Positions 52,714 through 61,042 of a stretch of 64,000 nucleotides of DNA are shown here, in pieces. Under the pieces are notes generated by a model. That model searched no databases. It saw only the letters and a list, made by a program, of their open reading frames with translations, and had not been told where the DNA came from. Where the stretch lies: contig NZ_JQLN01000005.1 in assembly GCF_000744225.1 (NCBI RefSeq), positions 2,131,001 through 2,195,000 on the forward strand, in the 5' to 3' direction. How positions within the stretch are numbered: position 1 is the stretch's first letter; each line of letters begins with the position of its first letter. The position numbers and the translations under genes are program-made. Source of the DNA: Kitasatospora mediocidica KCTC 9733. Its GTDB lineage: Bacteria; Actinomycetota; Actinomycetes; Streptomycetales; Streptomycetaceae.

Positions 52714-54657
52714 ATGGGTCATCTTGCCACGCCTGACGCGCCCTTGGCCACCTTCACGGGTGGCGTTGTCGGTACTCAGCCTCGATTCCGCGTTCTGGGA
52801 TATGCCCGGGTTAGCACCGCTGAGCAGCGAAACGGATATGGGATTCCCATTCAGGATCGGAAGATCCGAGCCTATAGCGATGCAAAGGGCGACTGGGATC
52901 TTATCGATATCCTGTCCGATGAAGGGGTTAGCGGAACCCTGGAGATTGAGGATCGTCCCGACGGTCGCAAGGCCATGGAGATGGCCCGACGGCGGGAATT
53001 TGATATTCTCGCCGTGCACAAGGGAGACCGCATCGGCCGAAAGGGGCGTGCCTTTTGGCGGTGGGTTTGGGCTCTCGAAGATATGGGTATTTTCGTTGCC
53101 CTGGTGAACAAGAAGATTGATAACTCAACTCCAGAAGGCCGGGCCCAGATGCGCCGGGAGGCAGATTATGCCGAGACGGAGTGGGAGACGATTCGATCTC
53201 GCACCCAGGATGGTCAGCAGGAAAAGGCTGAAGACGGCGGTTGGACCGGTGGCCAGCCACCCTTTGGTTGGCTTATCCTTGACAAGGGAAGGAAGGGCCT
53301 TAGTCGCCTGGGCCCTGACGCCGATGAAGGAGAGATTGCCAACTTCGTGATTCCTCTCTTGCGCGCAGGCAAGCCTTGGCGACAGTGCGCCATGGCTGCA
53401 AATAGCGAGGGCTATTTTGCTCGTTCCGGTGTTCCTTGGAATGGTGAGAATCTTCGGGGCAGGATGCTTTCTGAGCCTATGCTTAAGGGGTATGTCACCT
53501 TCCGTGATCCGTCGAATAAGGTGACGGTTCTTGATCGGGATGGCAAGCCACTGCACGGACCATCCGTCAGAATTCCTGCGCCGCAGTTCCTCTCGGATTC
53601 CGATGTTGCGTTCCTGAACAAGATTGCGGGTCGGGTGCAACGCTCTCAGGCTAAAGCGTCCACCTACACGCTTACTGGACGCCTGATTGGCCAGTGTGGC
53701 AAACATTATTCCGGCAGGCTCGATGCTGCCGGCAGCAGGCGTGGCTATCGGTGCACTGGTCGGAATGAAGCCTATCCGGGTGCACCTAAATGTAATGACA
53801 GCGAAATTGATGCAGAGCTGGCCGAATCGTATATCTGGGATCGCATCTGCAATACGTTCTCAAATGAAGCCAGATTGGAGGAGATCGCCGGGGATTGGCT
53901 TGGCCTCGTCGGATCGAACGATGACGCACATGCCGAGAGGATTGCAGATCTGGATCGACAGATCGGCTCCATGAACGCGTCAATCACTGCCGTGATCCTG
54001 GCCGCAGCACGCTCTCAGCAGTCTCCCGAGGCCATTGTTGGTGCTACGGCTGCTCTAAATGCTGAGCTATCGCAGCTCCAGCAGATGCGTTCGGAGGCTG
54101 CGGTATGGCTCGAAGAACGTGATCTCGCAGTCCAGCGAGCCGCGAGTCTTCAGGAGCTGGCCCAAAATTCGAGGCTACAGCTTCCGCAGATGTCCAAGGA
54201 GGGGCAGTCTACGCTTCTCGGGTTGCTAGATATCAAAATTGCGGTTGAGGGTGTCGTTCCCCAGCTTCGTTCCGGCCGGCCGTGTCCCGCAAGGGCTTGG
54301 TATCGGGATCGCGAAATTGGCGTTCCCAAGATTTCTGATGATCAATGGGCCCTGGTTGAACCGCTGATGCCGCGGCCGGGACCACGGGGGGATGTTCGAT
54401 TGCTGGTTGTTCGGACCATTTTGGACAAGGCCACATCGGGCGACTCGTGGAAGGCGGCTTCAGCGCGCAACGGAGTTTCGTGGAGCACAGTGGCGGACAT
54501 ATGGCCTCGTTGGCTGGCAGACGGAACCTGGGAGCGCCTAGACACCGCCTTGGCTGAGACTGAACGCCAACCTGCATGGTCACTCACGATGCCACCTGTC
54601 TCGATTACAGGCTATGCAGACCTACGATTGGGGGTGGTTGGCGAATCATCGTGTTGA
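52714..54657 (+). CDS. int: Large serine integrase with a C-terminal transposase-type domain; stop codon completed by host DNA
   Basis: A 647-residue recombinase. Catalytic domain: VLGYARVSTAEQRN (Ser34), VHKGDRIGRKGR, then recombinase domain (GGQPPFGWLI, MLSEPMLKGYVTF), zinc ribbon with Cys in GQCGKHYS, YRCTGRN, PKCNDS, and coiled coil near AELSQLQQMRSEAAVWLEERD. Residues ~545-620 (ISDDQWALVEPLMPRPGPRGD, SWKAASARNGVSWSTVADIW, WLADGTWERLD) match the N-terminal DUF4096 region of IS5-type transposases. The TG of the final TGA is in the att core and the A is host DNA; in the free phage the frame continues 27 more codons. Confidence 0.95.
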   Translation: MGHLATPDAPLATFTGGVVGTQPRFRVLGYARVSTAEQRNGYGIPIQDRKIRAYSDAKGDWDLIDILSDEGVSGTLEIEDRPDGRKAMEMARRREFDILAVHKGDRIGRKGRAFWRWVWALEDMGIFVALVNKKIDNSTPEGRAQMRREADYAETEWETIRSRTQDGQQEKAEDGGWTGGQPPFGWLILDKGRKGLSRLGPDADEGEIANFVIPLLRAGKPWRQCAMAANSEGYFARSGVPWNGENLRGRMLSEPMLKGYVTFRDPSNKVTVLDRDGKPLHGPSVRIPAPQFLSDSDVAFLNKIAGRVQRSQAKASTYTLTGRLIGQCGKHYSGRLDAAGSRRGYRCTGRNEAYPGAPKCNDSEIDAELAESYIWDRICNTFSNEARLEEIAGDWLGLVGSNDDAHAERIADLDRQIGSMNASITAVILAAARSQQSPEAIVGATAALNAELSQLQQMRSEAAVWLEERDLAVQRAASLQELAQNSRLQLPQMSKEGQSTLLGLLDIKIAVEGVVPQLRSGRPCPARAWYRDREIGVPKISDDQWALVEPLMPRPGPRGDVRLLVVRTILDKATSGDSWKAASARNGVSWSTVADIWPRWLADGTWERLDTALAETERQPAWSLTMPPVSITGYADLRLGVVGESSC

Positions 54658-54676
54658 CCGTGAGAGCCCCGGAGAA
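54632..54676. other. attR, right prophage attachment site (core GTGTTG at 54651-54656)
   Basis: The phage arm carries GGGTG at 54632-54636, mirror of CACCC in attL. Host MFS sequence resumes after the core (ACCGTGAGAGCC). The integrase stop codon TGA occupies 54655-54657, straddling the junction. Confidence 0.88.
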
Positions 54677-55477
54677 GCTGCGGATCCGGAACAGCTCCAG
54701 GTCGATCAGCGGGTGGGCGGCCGTCCGCTGGCGCCGGACGAAGAGCAGTCCGCACCCGAGGCCGGCGGCCAGCACCACGGCGGAGGCCGGGCTCCAGCCG
54801 TCGACCGCCAGCGTCTTGACGCCGTAGACCACGGGCAGCACGGTGGCGATCGAGAGGCCGGCGCCGAGCAGGTCGAATCCGCCGGGCTGCGGCGCGCGGT
54901 GCTCGGGCAGCAGCAGCGGGCCGACGAGCAGCAGCAGGGCCATCACCGGGACCGAGGCCAGGAACGCCGAACCCCACCAGAAGTGCGTCAGCAGCAGGCC
55001 GCCGACCACCGGGCCGAGGGTCGCGCCGCCGGTCATCGCGCCGGTCCAGGCGCCGACGGCGACCTGACGCTGTTTCGGGTCCGGGAACATGTTCCGGATC
55101 AGCGCGAGCGTCGAGGGCATCAGGGTGGACCCGGCGATCCCGAGCAGGGCCCGGCCCGCGATCAGCTGCGCGGCGCCGTCGGCGTAGGCGGTCAGCAGCG
55201 ACGCCCCGGCGAAACCGGCCGCGCCGAGAAGCAGCAGCCGGCGGCGGCCGATCCGGTCGCCCAGCGCGCCCATCGGGATGAGCAGCCCGGCCAGCAGGAA
55301 CGAGTAGATGTCCATGATCCACAGCTGCTGGGTGCCGCTCGGCCGCAGATCGGTGCTGATGAACGGCACGGCGAAGAAGAGCACCCCCATGTCCATGGCG
55401 AGGACCAGGGTCGGAAGCAGGAGGACGGCGAGTCCCGTCCAGGCGCGGCGGCCGGCGAGGCCGGTGGTTGCGGTCAT
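54651..55477 (-). pseudogene. MFS (DHA2-type) efflux transporter, 5' half, split by the prophage
   Basis: This encodes MTATTGLAGRRAWTGLAVLL and the first helices of the transporter (VLAMDMGVLFFAVPFISTDL with the conserved MD, GDRIGRRRLLLLGAAGFAGASLLTAY motif A, MPSTLALIRNMF). The frame runs on into phage DNA and stops at 54605. The other half is at 10304-11066. A divergent TetR gene with an operator lies next to its promoter, the usual inducible-efflux arrangement, so lysogens probably lack this pump. Confidence 0.92.
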
Positions 55478-55502
55478 GGGAGAAACGGTACGGACGTTTG
55501 AG

Positions 55503-55523
55503 ACACTTGTCTAGGACGAGTGT
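55503..55523. promoter_or_regulatory. Palindromic operator between MFS and TetR genes
   Basis: ACACTTGTC-TAG-GACGAGTGT is a 9+3+9 inverted repeat with one mismatch, in the 83-base divergent gap. It is the probable binding site of the adjacent TetR protein, controlling both genes. Confidence 0.7.
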
Positions 55524-55560
55524 GCAAGACATTCGTGCGGATCTGCCCTAGCATCGGCTC

Positions 55561-56145
55561 ATGGGAAACCGAGAAGCCCTGCTCGCCGGGGCCAAGCGCT
55601 GTCTGTACGAGAAGGGCTACGGGCGGACCACCGCGCGGGACATCGCGACCGCCTCGGGCGTCAGCCTCGCCGCGATCGGCTATCACTTCGGCTCCAAGGA
55701 CGCGCTGATGAACACGGCGCTGCTGGACGCGATCGGCGAGTGGGGTGAGGCGCTCGGTGCGGCGCTGTCGGACGCCGCGTACGTCCACGCCACCCCGGAG
55801 GAGCGCTTCGTCGCGGGCTGGGACCGGGTGCTGGAGAGCTTCGTCGAGCACCGCGGGCTCTGGGTCGCGCAGTTCGAGATGATGGCCTACCTGGAGCACG
55901 CGCCGGAGCTCAAGGAGGCCTTGGCCGGCGCCCAGAAGGACGCCCGGCTCGGCCTCTCCGCGCTCTTCCAGGGCAAACCCGAGGTGCCCGACAGTGCGAC
56001 CGAGCTGAGCCGGGGCACCTTCTACCAGGCGCTGGTGGCCGGGGTGGCGGCCCAGTGGCTGGTCGCGCCGGACCAGGTGCCGAGCGGGCGCGAGCTGTTT
56101 CGCGGGCTGCAGATCGTCTCGGCGAGTGTGCTGGACGGCGCCTGA
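55561..56145 (+). CDS. TetR-family regulator of the split efflux gene
   Basis: A 194-residue protein: LLAGAKRCLYEKGYGRTTARDIATASGVSLAAIGYHFGSKDALM is a standard TetR helix-turn-helix, followed by an alpha-helical ligand domain (WVAQFEMMAYLEHAPELKEAL). It is divergent from the MFS gene with a shared operator, so it probably represses the pump and itself until a ligand binds. Confidence 0.92.
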   Translation: MGNREALLAGAKRCLYEKGYGRTTARDIATASGVSLAAIGYHFGSKDALMNTALLDAIGEWGEALGAALSDAAYVHATPEERFVAGWDRVLESFVEHRGLWVAQFEMMAYLEHAPELKEALAGAQKDARLGLSALFQGKPEVPDSATELSRGTFYQALVAGVAAQWLVAPDQVPSGRELFRGLQIVSASVLDGA

Positions 56146-56205
56146 GCCCTCCGGTTCGGAGTAGCCCGGGATGCGGGCGCCGGGCGGCACGCCGATGGTG
56201 GGGAC

Positions 56206-56469
56206 ATGATGATGACTCAGAAGTCCTTCGGCGGATTCCAGCCCAACCGGAAGCTGATCGGTGCCGGCCTGCTGCTCGGCGGCATCGGCGCGGTGGCGGG
56301 CCTCATGGGCACGGTCATGGTCGGCGTCGCGCTGGCCACTGCTGGACGCGGCTGGGTCCGGCAGCTGGAGACGCCGCCCAGCGAGCGGGCCGCCCGCGCG
56401 ATGCAGCAGGCCAGGGCGGCGTCGCAGGCCGGCCTCGAGGCCTGGCGCAGCGGCGCGTCGATCAACTAG
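56206..56469 (+). CDS. Small membrane protein
   Basis: An 87-residue protein with one or two hydrophobic segments (LIGAGLLLGGIGAVAGLMGTVMVGVALATAG) and an Ala/Arg-rich cytoplasmic tail (ERAARAMQQARAASQAGLEAWRSG). It is common in streptomycetes; the function is unknown. Confidence 0.75.
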   Translation: MMMTQKSFGGFQPNRKLIGAGLLLGGIGAVAGLMGTVMVGVALATAGRGWVRQLETPPSERAARAMQQARAASQAGLEAWRSGASIN

Positions 56470-56514
56470 TGCCGCACGGGCGCCCGTCCCGCTCCGCGTG
56501 GGCGCGGCGGGCGC

Positions 56515-58218
56515 TCAGGCCAGCTCGGCCGCGATCTCCGTCCGCAGGTCGCGCTTGAGGAGCTTCCCGGTCGCGTTGCGCGGCAGGGGACCGGTGCGGA
56601 ACACCACGTGCGCCGGCACCTTGAACGCCGCCAGGTGGCCCGCCACGTGCGCGCGCAGCGCCTGCGCGTCGGCGCTCGCTCCCGGGCGCAGCAGCACCAC
56701 GGCGGCGACCTCCTCGCCGAGCGCCGGGTGCGGCACGCCCAGCACCGCCGCGTCGGCCACGTCCGGGTGGTCGTGCAGGACGCCTTCGACCTCCACGCAG
56801 TACACGTTCTCGCCCCCGCGGATCACCAGGTCCTTGATCCGGTCGACGATGTAGATCTCGCCGTCCCGCACGCAGGCCAGGTCGCCGGTGCGGAACCAGC
56901 CGTCGGCGAAGGCCTCGGCGGTCGCCTGCGGGTTGTTCCAGTAGCCGCGGAAGACCGCCTGCCCGCGCAACCGCAGCTCGCCGACCTCGCCCTCGGGCAG
57001 CGCCGCGCCGGACGGGTCCGCGATCCGCACGGCCAGAGCGGGGGAGGGGCGGCCGATACTGCCGGGGTACTCCAGGTAGCGGGTCCCCACGTTGGCGATC
57101 ACGCCGCCGCAGGTCTCGGTCAGTCCGTACCCGTTGCGGGCCTCCACCCGGCCGGCGAACCGGCGCGCTATCCGCCGCGACAGCTCCGGCGGCGCCGCCG
57201 CACCGCCGGTGCTGATCATCGTGAGGCTGGGCAGCGCGGCCTGCGCGCCGTCGGCGGCGTCCAGCAGCCCGAGCGCGGTGGTGGGCACGCCGACGTAGGT
57301 GGTGACCTCGTGACGGGCGATCAGCTCCAGTGCGACGGCGGGATCCCACTTGCGCAGCAGGACGGCCGCGCTGCCGCTCGCCATCAGCGAGAAGAGCGTG
57401 GTGAAGGCCGCGACGTGGAAGAACGGGAAGGTCAGCAGCGTGGTCTGCGGGGTGGCCTGGGTGAGTTGCCGACCGGCCGTCAGGACGGCGGTGGCGGCGA
57501 AGAACCGCGGGCTCATGGTGGCGGCGCACCAGGCGGCCTGGGTGGCGGCGACGCCCTTGGGGCGGCCGGTGGTGCCCGAGGTGTACATGATGGTCGCGTC
57601 GTCCTCGGGGGAGATCACCACCTCGGGGGCCGGCATCCCGTCGGCGGGCGCAGGCAGCCGCTCGAAGCGTTCGGTGCCCGGTACGGGGGCGGCGGTGACG
57701 CCCACGGTGAGCAGCCACGGCCGGTCCGCGCCGCGGGCCGCGAGCCAGGGACCGATCCGCTCGACCCGTTCGAGGTCGGCGACGATCAGCCGCGGCGCGC
57801 AGTCGTCCAGCGCGTACCCGAGCTCCTCGCCCGACCACCAGGCGTTCAGCGGGACGGCGATCAGCCCGGCCAACTGGGCGGCCCAGAAGGCGACCTGCCA
57901 CTCGGGCAGGTTGCGCATCGCGATCGCCACCCGGTCGCCCGGGCGCAGCCCGTACCGGTCCAGGCAGCGGTGGGCCAGCGCGGCCGCCGCGGCGTAGTGC
58001 TCGGCGTAGCTGTAGACGTTCTCGCCCAGCACCAGGAACGGCCGGTCGCCGTGGGCGCGGGTGGCCTCCAGCACGTCGCGCAGCACGGCCGGGCCGTTGG
58101 CGTAGCGCCGGCCCTGGGGCGTCTCGGTGACCGCGAACGGCGTGCCCGGCGCGCTGAGCGCGGCCTGGACCCGGGCGACGACGGCGAGCGAGCGGCTGGA
58201 CGGTGCGGGAATGGCCAT
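56515..58218 (-). CDS. AMP-binding acyl-CoA ligase/synthetase
   Basis: A 567-residue adenylate-forming enzyme. P-loop-like motif MYTSGTTGRPKG, A5 region YGLTETCG, A7/A8 GWFRTGDLACVRDGEIYIVDRIKDLVIRGGENVY and catalytic Lys in PRNATGKLLKRDL. It activates a fatty or aromatic acid to an acyl-CoA via an acyl-AMP. The downstream-encoded partner, 144 bases upstream on the same strand, is an acyl-CoA dehydrogenase, so both probably serve acyl-chain catabolism or a specialised pathway. The substrate is not predictable by eye. Confidence 0.92.
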   Translation of the reverse strand: MAIPAPSSRSLAVVARVQAALSAPGTPFAVTETPQGRRYANGPAVLRDVLEATRAHGDRPFLVLGENVYSYAEHYAAAAALAHRCLDRYGLRPGDRVAIAMRNLPEWQVAFWAAQLAGLIAVPLNAWWSGEELGYALDDCAPRLIVADLERVERIGPWLAARGADRPWLLTVGVTAAPVPGTERFERLPAPADGMPAPEVVISPEDDATIMYTSGTTGRPKGVAATQAAWCAATMSPRFFAATAVLTAGRQLTQATPQTTLLTFPFFHVAAFTTLFSLMASGSAAVLLRKWDPAVALELIARHEVTTYVGVPTTALGLLDAADGAQAALPSLTMISTGGAAAPPELSRRIARRFAGRVEARNGYGLTETCGGVIANVGTRYLEYPGSIGRPSPALAVRIADPSGAALPEGEVGELRLRGQAVFRGYWNNPQATAEAFADGWFRTGDLACVRDGEIYIVDRIKDLVIRGGENVYCVEVEGVLHDHPDVADAAVLGVPHPALGEEVAAVVLLRPGASADAQALRAHVAGHLAAFKVPAHVVFRTGPLPRNATGKLLKRDLRTEIAAELA

Positions 58219-58362
58219 GAACGTCCTCGGGTGCGGCGGATCCGAGCGGGGTTGGCGGCGGGCTGCCTGGGGGAGCAGCCCACCGCCGACGGGCGGCCGG
58301 TGGAACCGTGGGGGTGGCCGCCCGGATGCTCGGCCACTGTTCCGGCCGAGGCTCGAAAGGGG

Positions 58363-59520
58363 CTACAGGCCCATGGACTTGGCGATGATGGTCTTCATGA
58401 CCTCGCTGGTGCCGCCGTAGATCCGGAAGACCCGGTTGTCGGTGTAGAGGCGGGCGATCGGGTACTCCAGGATGTACCCGTAACCACCGTGCAGCTGAAG
58501 GCACTTGTCGACCACCACCGAGGTCGACTCGGTGCAGAAGAGCTTGAGCTCGGCGGCGTCGGCGACCGTCAGGTCGCCGGTCTGGTAGAGCTCCAACGCC
58601 TGGTCCACCATGGCCTGTTGGGCCGTCACCTGGGACTGGCAGTCGGCCAGTGTGAACTTGGTGTTCTGGAACTCGGCGACCGTCTGGCCGAAGACCTTGC
58701 GGTCCTTGACGTAGCCCAGCGCGAAGCGCACCGCCGCCGCCGCGGCCGCGTAGGCGCCGACGGCGATCGCCAGCCGCTCCTGCACCAGGTTGTGGGTCAG
58801 GTAGCTGAACCCCTTGCCCTCCTCGCCGAGCAGGTCCGCCACCGGCACCTTGACGTCGCTGAAGGCCAGTTCGGCGGTGTCGGAGGTGCGCAGGCCGATC
58901 TTCTGCAGCTTGCGGCCCACCGAGTAGCCGGGGGACTTGGTGTCCACGCAGAGGATCGACAGCCCGGCCCGGCGGTCGGCCGGGTCGTACGGCGAGGTGC
59001 GGGCCACGACCAGCACCAGGTCCGCGAGCACGCCGCCGGTGATGAAGGTCTTCGCGCCGTTCAGCACGTAGTGGGTGCCGTCGGCGGAGAGCTTGGCGGT
59101 GGTGCTGATGCCCGCGAGGTCGGAGCCGGCGCCCGGCTCGGTCATCGCGATCGCCGTCATGATGTCGCCCGAGACGAAGCCCGGCAGCCAGCGCTGCTTC
59201 TGCTCCTCGGAGGCGTACTCCAGGATGTACGGCAGCACCAGTCCGGTGTGCACGCCCGACGAGCCGAAGGTGACACCCGCCCGGGCGGCCTCCTCGACCA
59301 CCACGGCCTGGTACTTGAAGCCGCTCTCGCCCGCGCCGCCGTACTCCTCGGGGACCTCGATGCCGTACACGCCCAGCGCGCCGAGCTTGTTGTAGAACGA
59401 GCGCGGCGGGTGCCCGTCGGCCTCCCAGCTCTCGTAGACCGGGACGACCTCCTTGGCGATGAACTCCCGGATGGTGGCCCGGAACGCCTCGTGGTCCTCG
59501 TTGTACACGCTACGGCGCAC
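58363..59520 (-). CDS. Acyl-CoA dehydrogenase
   Basis: A 385-residue flavoenzyme: MTAIAMTEPGAGSDLAGI and FITGG FAD-binding segments, LQKIGLRTSDTAEL, QERLAIAVGAYAAA, and C-terminal LQLHGGYGYILEYPIARLYTDNRVFRIYGGTSEVMKTIIAKSMG with the usual catalytic-base Glu region. It oxidises an acyl-CoA to the enoyl-CoA. The TetR-type gene on the other side of the 244-base divergent gap is a plausible regulator. Confidence 0.94.
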   Translation of the reverse strand: MRRSVYNEDHEAFRATIREFIAKEVVPVYESWEADGHPPRSFYNKLGALGVYGIEVPEEYGGAGESGFKYQAVVVEEAARAGVTFGSSGVHTGLVLPYILEYASEEQKQRWLPGFVSGDIMTAIAMTEPGAGSDLAGISTTAKLSADGTHYVLNGAKTFITGGVLADLVLVVARTSPYDPADRRAGLSILCVDTKSPGYSVGRKLQKIGLRTSDTAELAFSDVKVPVADLLGEEGKGFSYLTHNLVQERLAIAVGAYAAAAAAVRFALGYVKDRKVFGQTVAEFQNTKFTLADCQSQVTAQQAMVDQALELYQTGDLTVADAAELKLFCTESTSVVVDKCLQLHGGYGYILEYPIARLYTDNRVFRIYGGTSEVMKTIIAKSMGL

Positions 59521-59764
59521 GATGGCGCTCCCTTCTCGCGGACGGCGCGGTCGGTGGCCCCGACGGCGCCCGGTGGGTCGGCGGAGCCGAGGCGTCCAGG
59601 GTGATCGCTGGCCAAGTTAATCCTCGGTAGCCGCGCTGTCCAGAGTGTGCGGCGGGTGAGTTCTCCCCAGGTCCGGGGCCCGGAACGGTGGACCTCCGGG
59701 CCGCTTATGTGAATCATTGCTAGCAGAACCGGCAGGTCTGGTGAGGAACCGGGGAGGTACACGG

Positions 59765-60964
59765 ATGACGGGGCAGGCGGCGGCAGGCGGAGCCGCCCGG
59801 CGCCCCCGGGGACGCCGGGGGCAGATCCTCGCGGTGGCCGCGGAGCAGTTCCACCGCAGCGGGTACCACCAGGTCGCGATGGCCGAGGTGGCGGCGGCCG
59901 TCGGGATCACCGCGCCCGCGCTCTACCGGCACTACCGGGGCAAGCCCGAACTGTTGCGCCAGGCCGTCCGCTCCGGCCTCGACGAGCTGTCGGCCGCGGT
60001 CGCGGGAGCGGGTCAACCGCACGAGCTGGCCGGTGCGTTGGCGGGTGTCGCGGTCGATCAACGGGCACTCGGGACGCTCTGGCAGCGGGACGCCCGGCTG
60101 CTGCCGTCCGCCCAGCGGGCCGAGCTGCGCCGCACGCTGCGCGCCGACGTCCGGACGGCGGTCGGGCTGCTGCGCGCCGCGCGGCCGGAACTGGCTGACG
60201 AGCAGGCCGAGTTGCTGGTCTGGTCGGCGCTCTCGGTATGCTCCAGCCTGTCGTACCACACCTTCGCGCCGCCCCGGCGTCGCTTCGAACGGCTGGTGCG
60301 CGACCTGGTGCTCGCGCTCTTCTCGGACGCCTGCGACGGCCATCCGACCACCGGCGCCGCGCGTCCGGTGGAACGCGCCGAGGCCGGATCGGCGGGCCGG
60401 CGCGAGGAGTTGCTGACCGCGGCCGTCCGGCTGTTCCACGAGCGCGGCTTCGACAACGTCACCGTCGACAGCCTGGGCGCCGCCGTCGGGATCGCCGGAC
60501 CGAGCGTCTACCGCCACTTCCCCACCAAGGCCGAGCTGTTGGCCGCCGCCCTGGTCCGCTGCCGGGAACGCCTCTGGCACGAGGTCTCCGCCGCACTCGG
60601 CGCCGCTCCCGGCCCGGCCGAGGCGCTGGAGTGCGGCCTCGACGCCTACATCGACTTCGCCCGCCGCCACCACCACTACCTGGGCGCCATGGTGAGCGAG
60701 ACCGACCGGCTGGCCGCCCCCGAACGCAAGGCCGCCCTGGACTTCCGCCGCGACTTCCTGCGCGTCTGGGTCGGCCTGCTCCAACAGGTCCGCCCCGCCT
60801 ACGACAGCCCCGAGGCCCGGATCCGGGTGCACGCGATGTTCGCGGTGGTCAACGACGCCGTCCGCAACCCGGCGTACGCTAGCCGGCCCGACCTCGGCCC
60901 GTGCCTGACGCACCTGGCGCGCAGGGTGCTGGGACTGGGGCTGGAGGGCTGGAGGGCTGAGTGA
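59765..60964 (+). CDS. Regulator with two TetR DNA-binding domains
   Basis: A 399-residue protein from ATG 59765 after GGGGAGG. Two TetR-type helix-turn-helix domains occur in tandem: ILAVAAEQFHRSGYHQVAMAEVAAAVGITAPALYRHYRGKPELL and, near residue 215, LLTAAVRLFHERGFDNVTVDSLGAAVGIAGPSVYRHFPTKAELL, each followed by an alpha-helical domain. It is effectively a fused dimer. It is divergent from the acyl-CoA dehydrogenase gene and probably regulates it, as FadR/KstR-type TetR proteins do. Confidence 0.9.
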   Translation: MTGQAAAGGAARRPRGRRGQILAVAAEQFHRSGYHQVAMAEVAAAVGITAPALYRHYRGKPELLRQAVRSGLDELSAAVAGAGQPHELAGALAGVAVDQRALGTLWQRDARLLPSAQRAELRRTLRADVRTAVGLLRAARPELADEQAELLVWSALSVCSSLSYHTFAPPRRRFERLVRDLVLALFSDACDGHPTTGAARPVERAEAGSAGRREELLTAAVRLFHERGFDNVTVDSLGAAVGIAGPSVYRHFPTKAELLAAALVRCRERLWHEVSAALGAAPGPAEALECGLDAYIDFARRHHHYLGAMVSETDRLAAPERKAALDFRRDFLRVWVGLLQQVRPAYDSPEARIRVHAMFAVVNDAVRNPAYASRPDLGPCLTHLARRVLGLGLEGWRAE

Positions 60965-61042
60965 ATCAAACGAGTGGCGGTGCCATACCCTGCACCGTCA
61001 CACTGCGCTGCTGTCAGCACGCCGATCCGGGGGAACACCGTC

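Noticed and set aside
56608..59604. Very long plus-strand open frame antisense to the acyl-CoA ligase and dehydrogenase genes
   Set aside because: Arginine/glycine/histidine-rich shadow typical of antisense frames in very high-GC DNA; the minus-strand genes have complete enzyme motifs.
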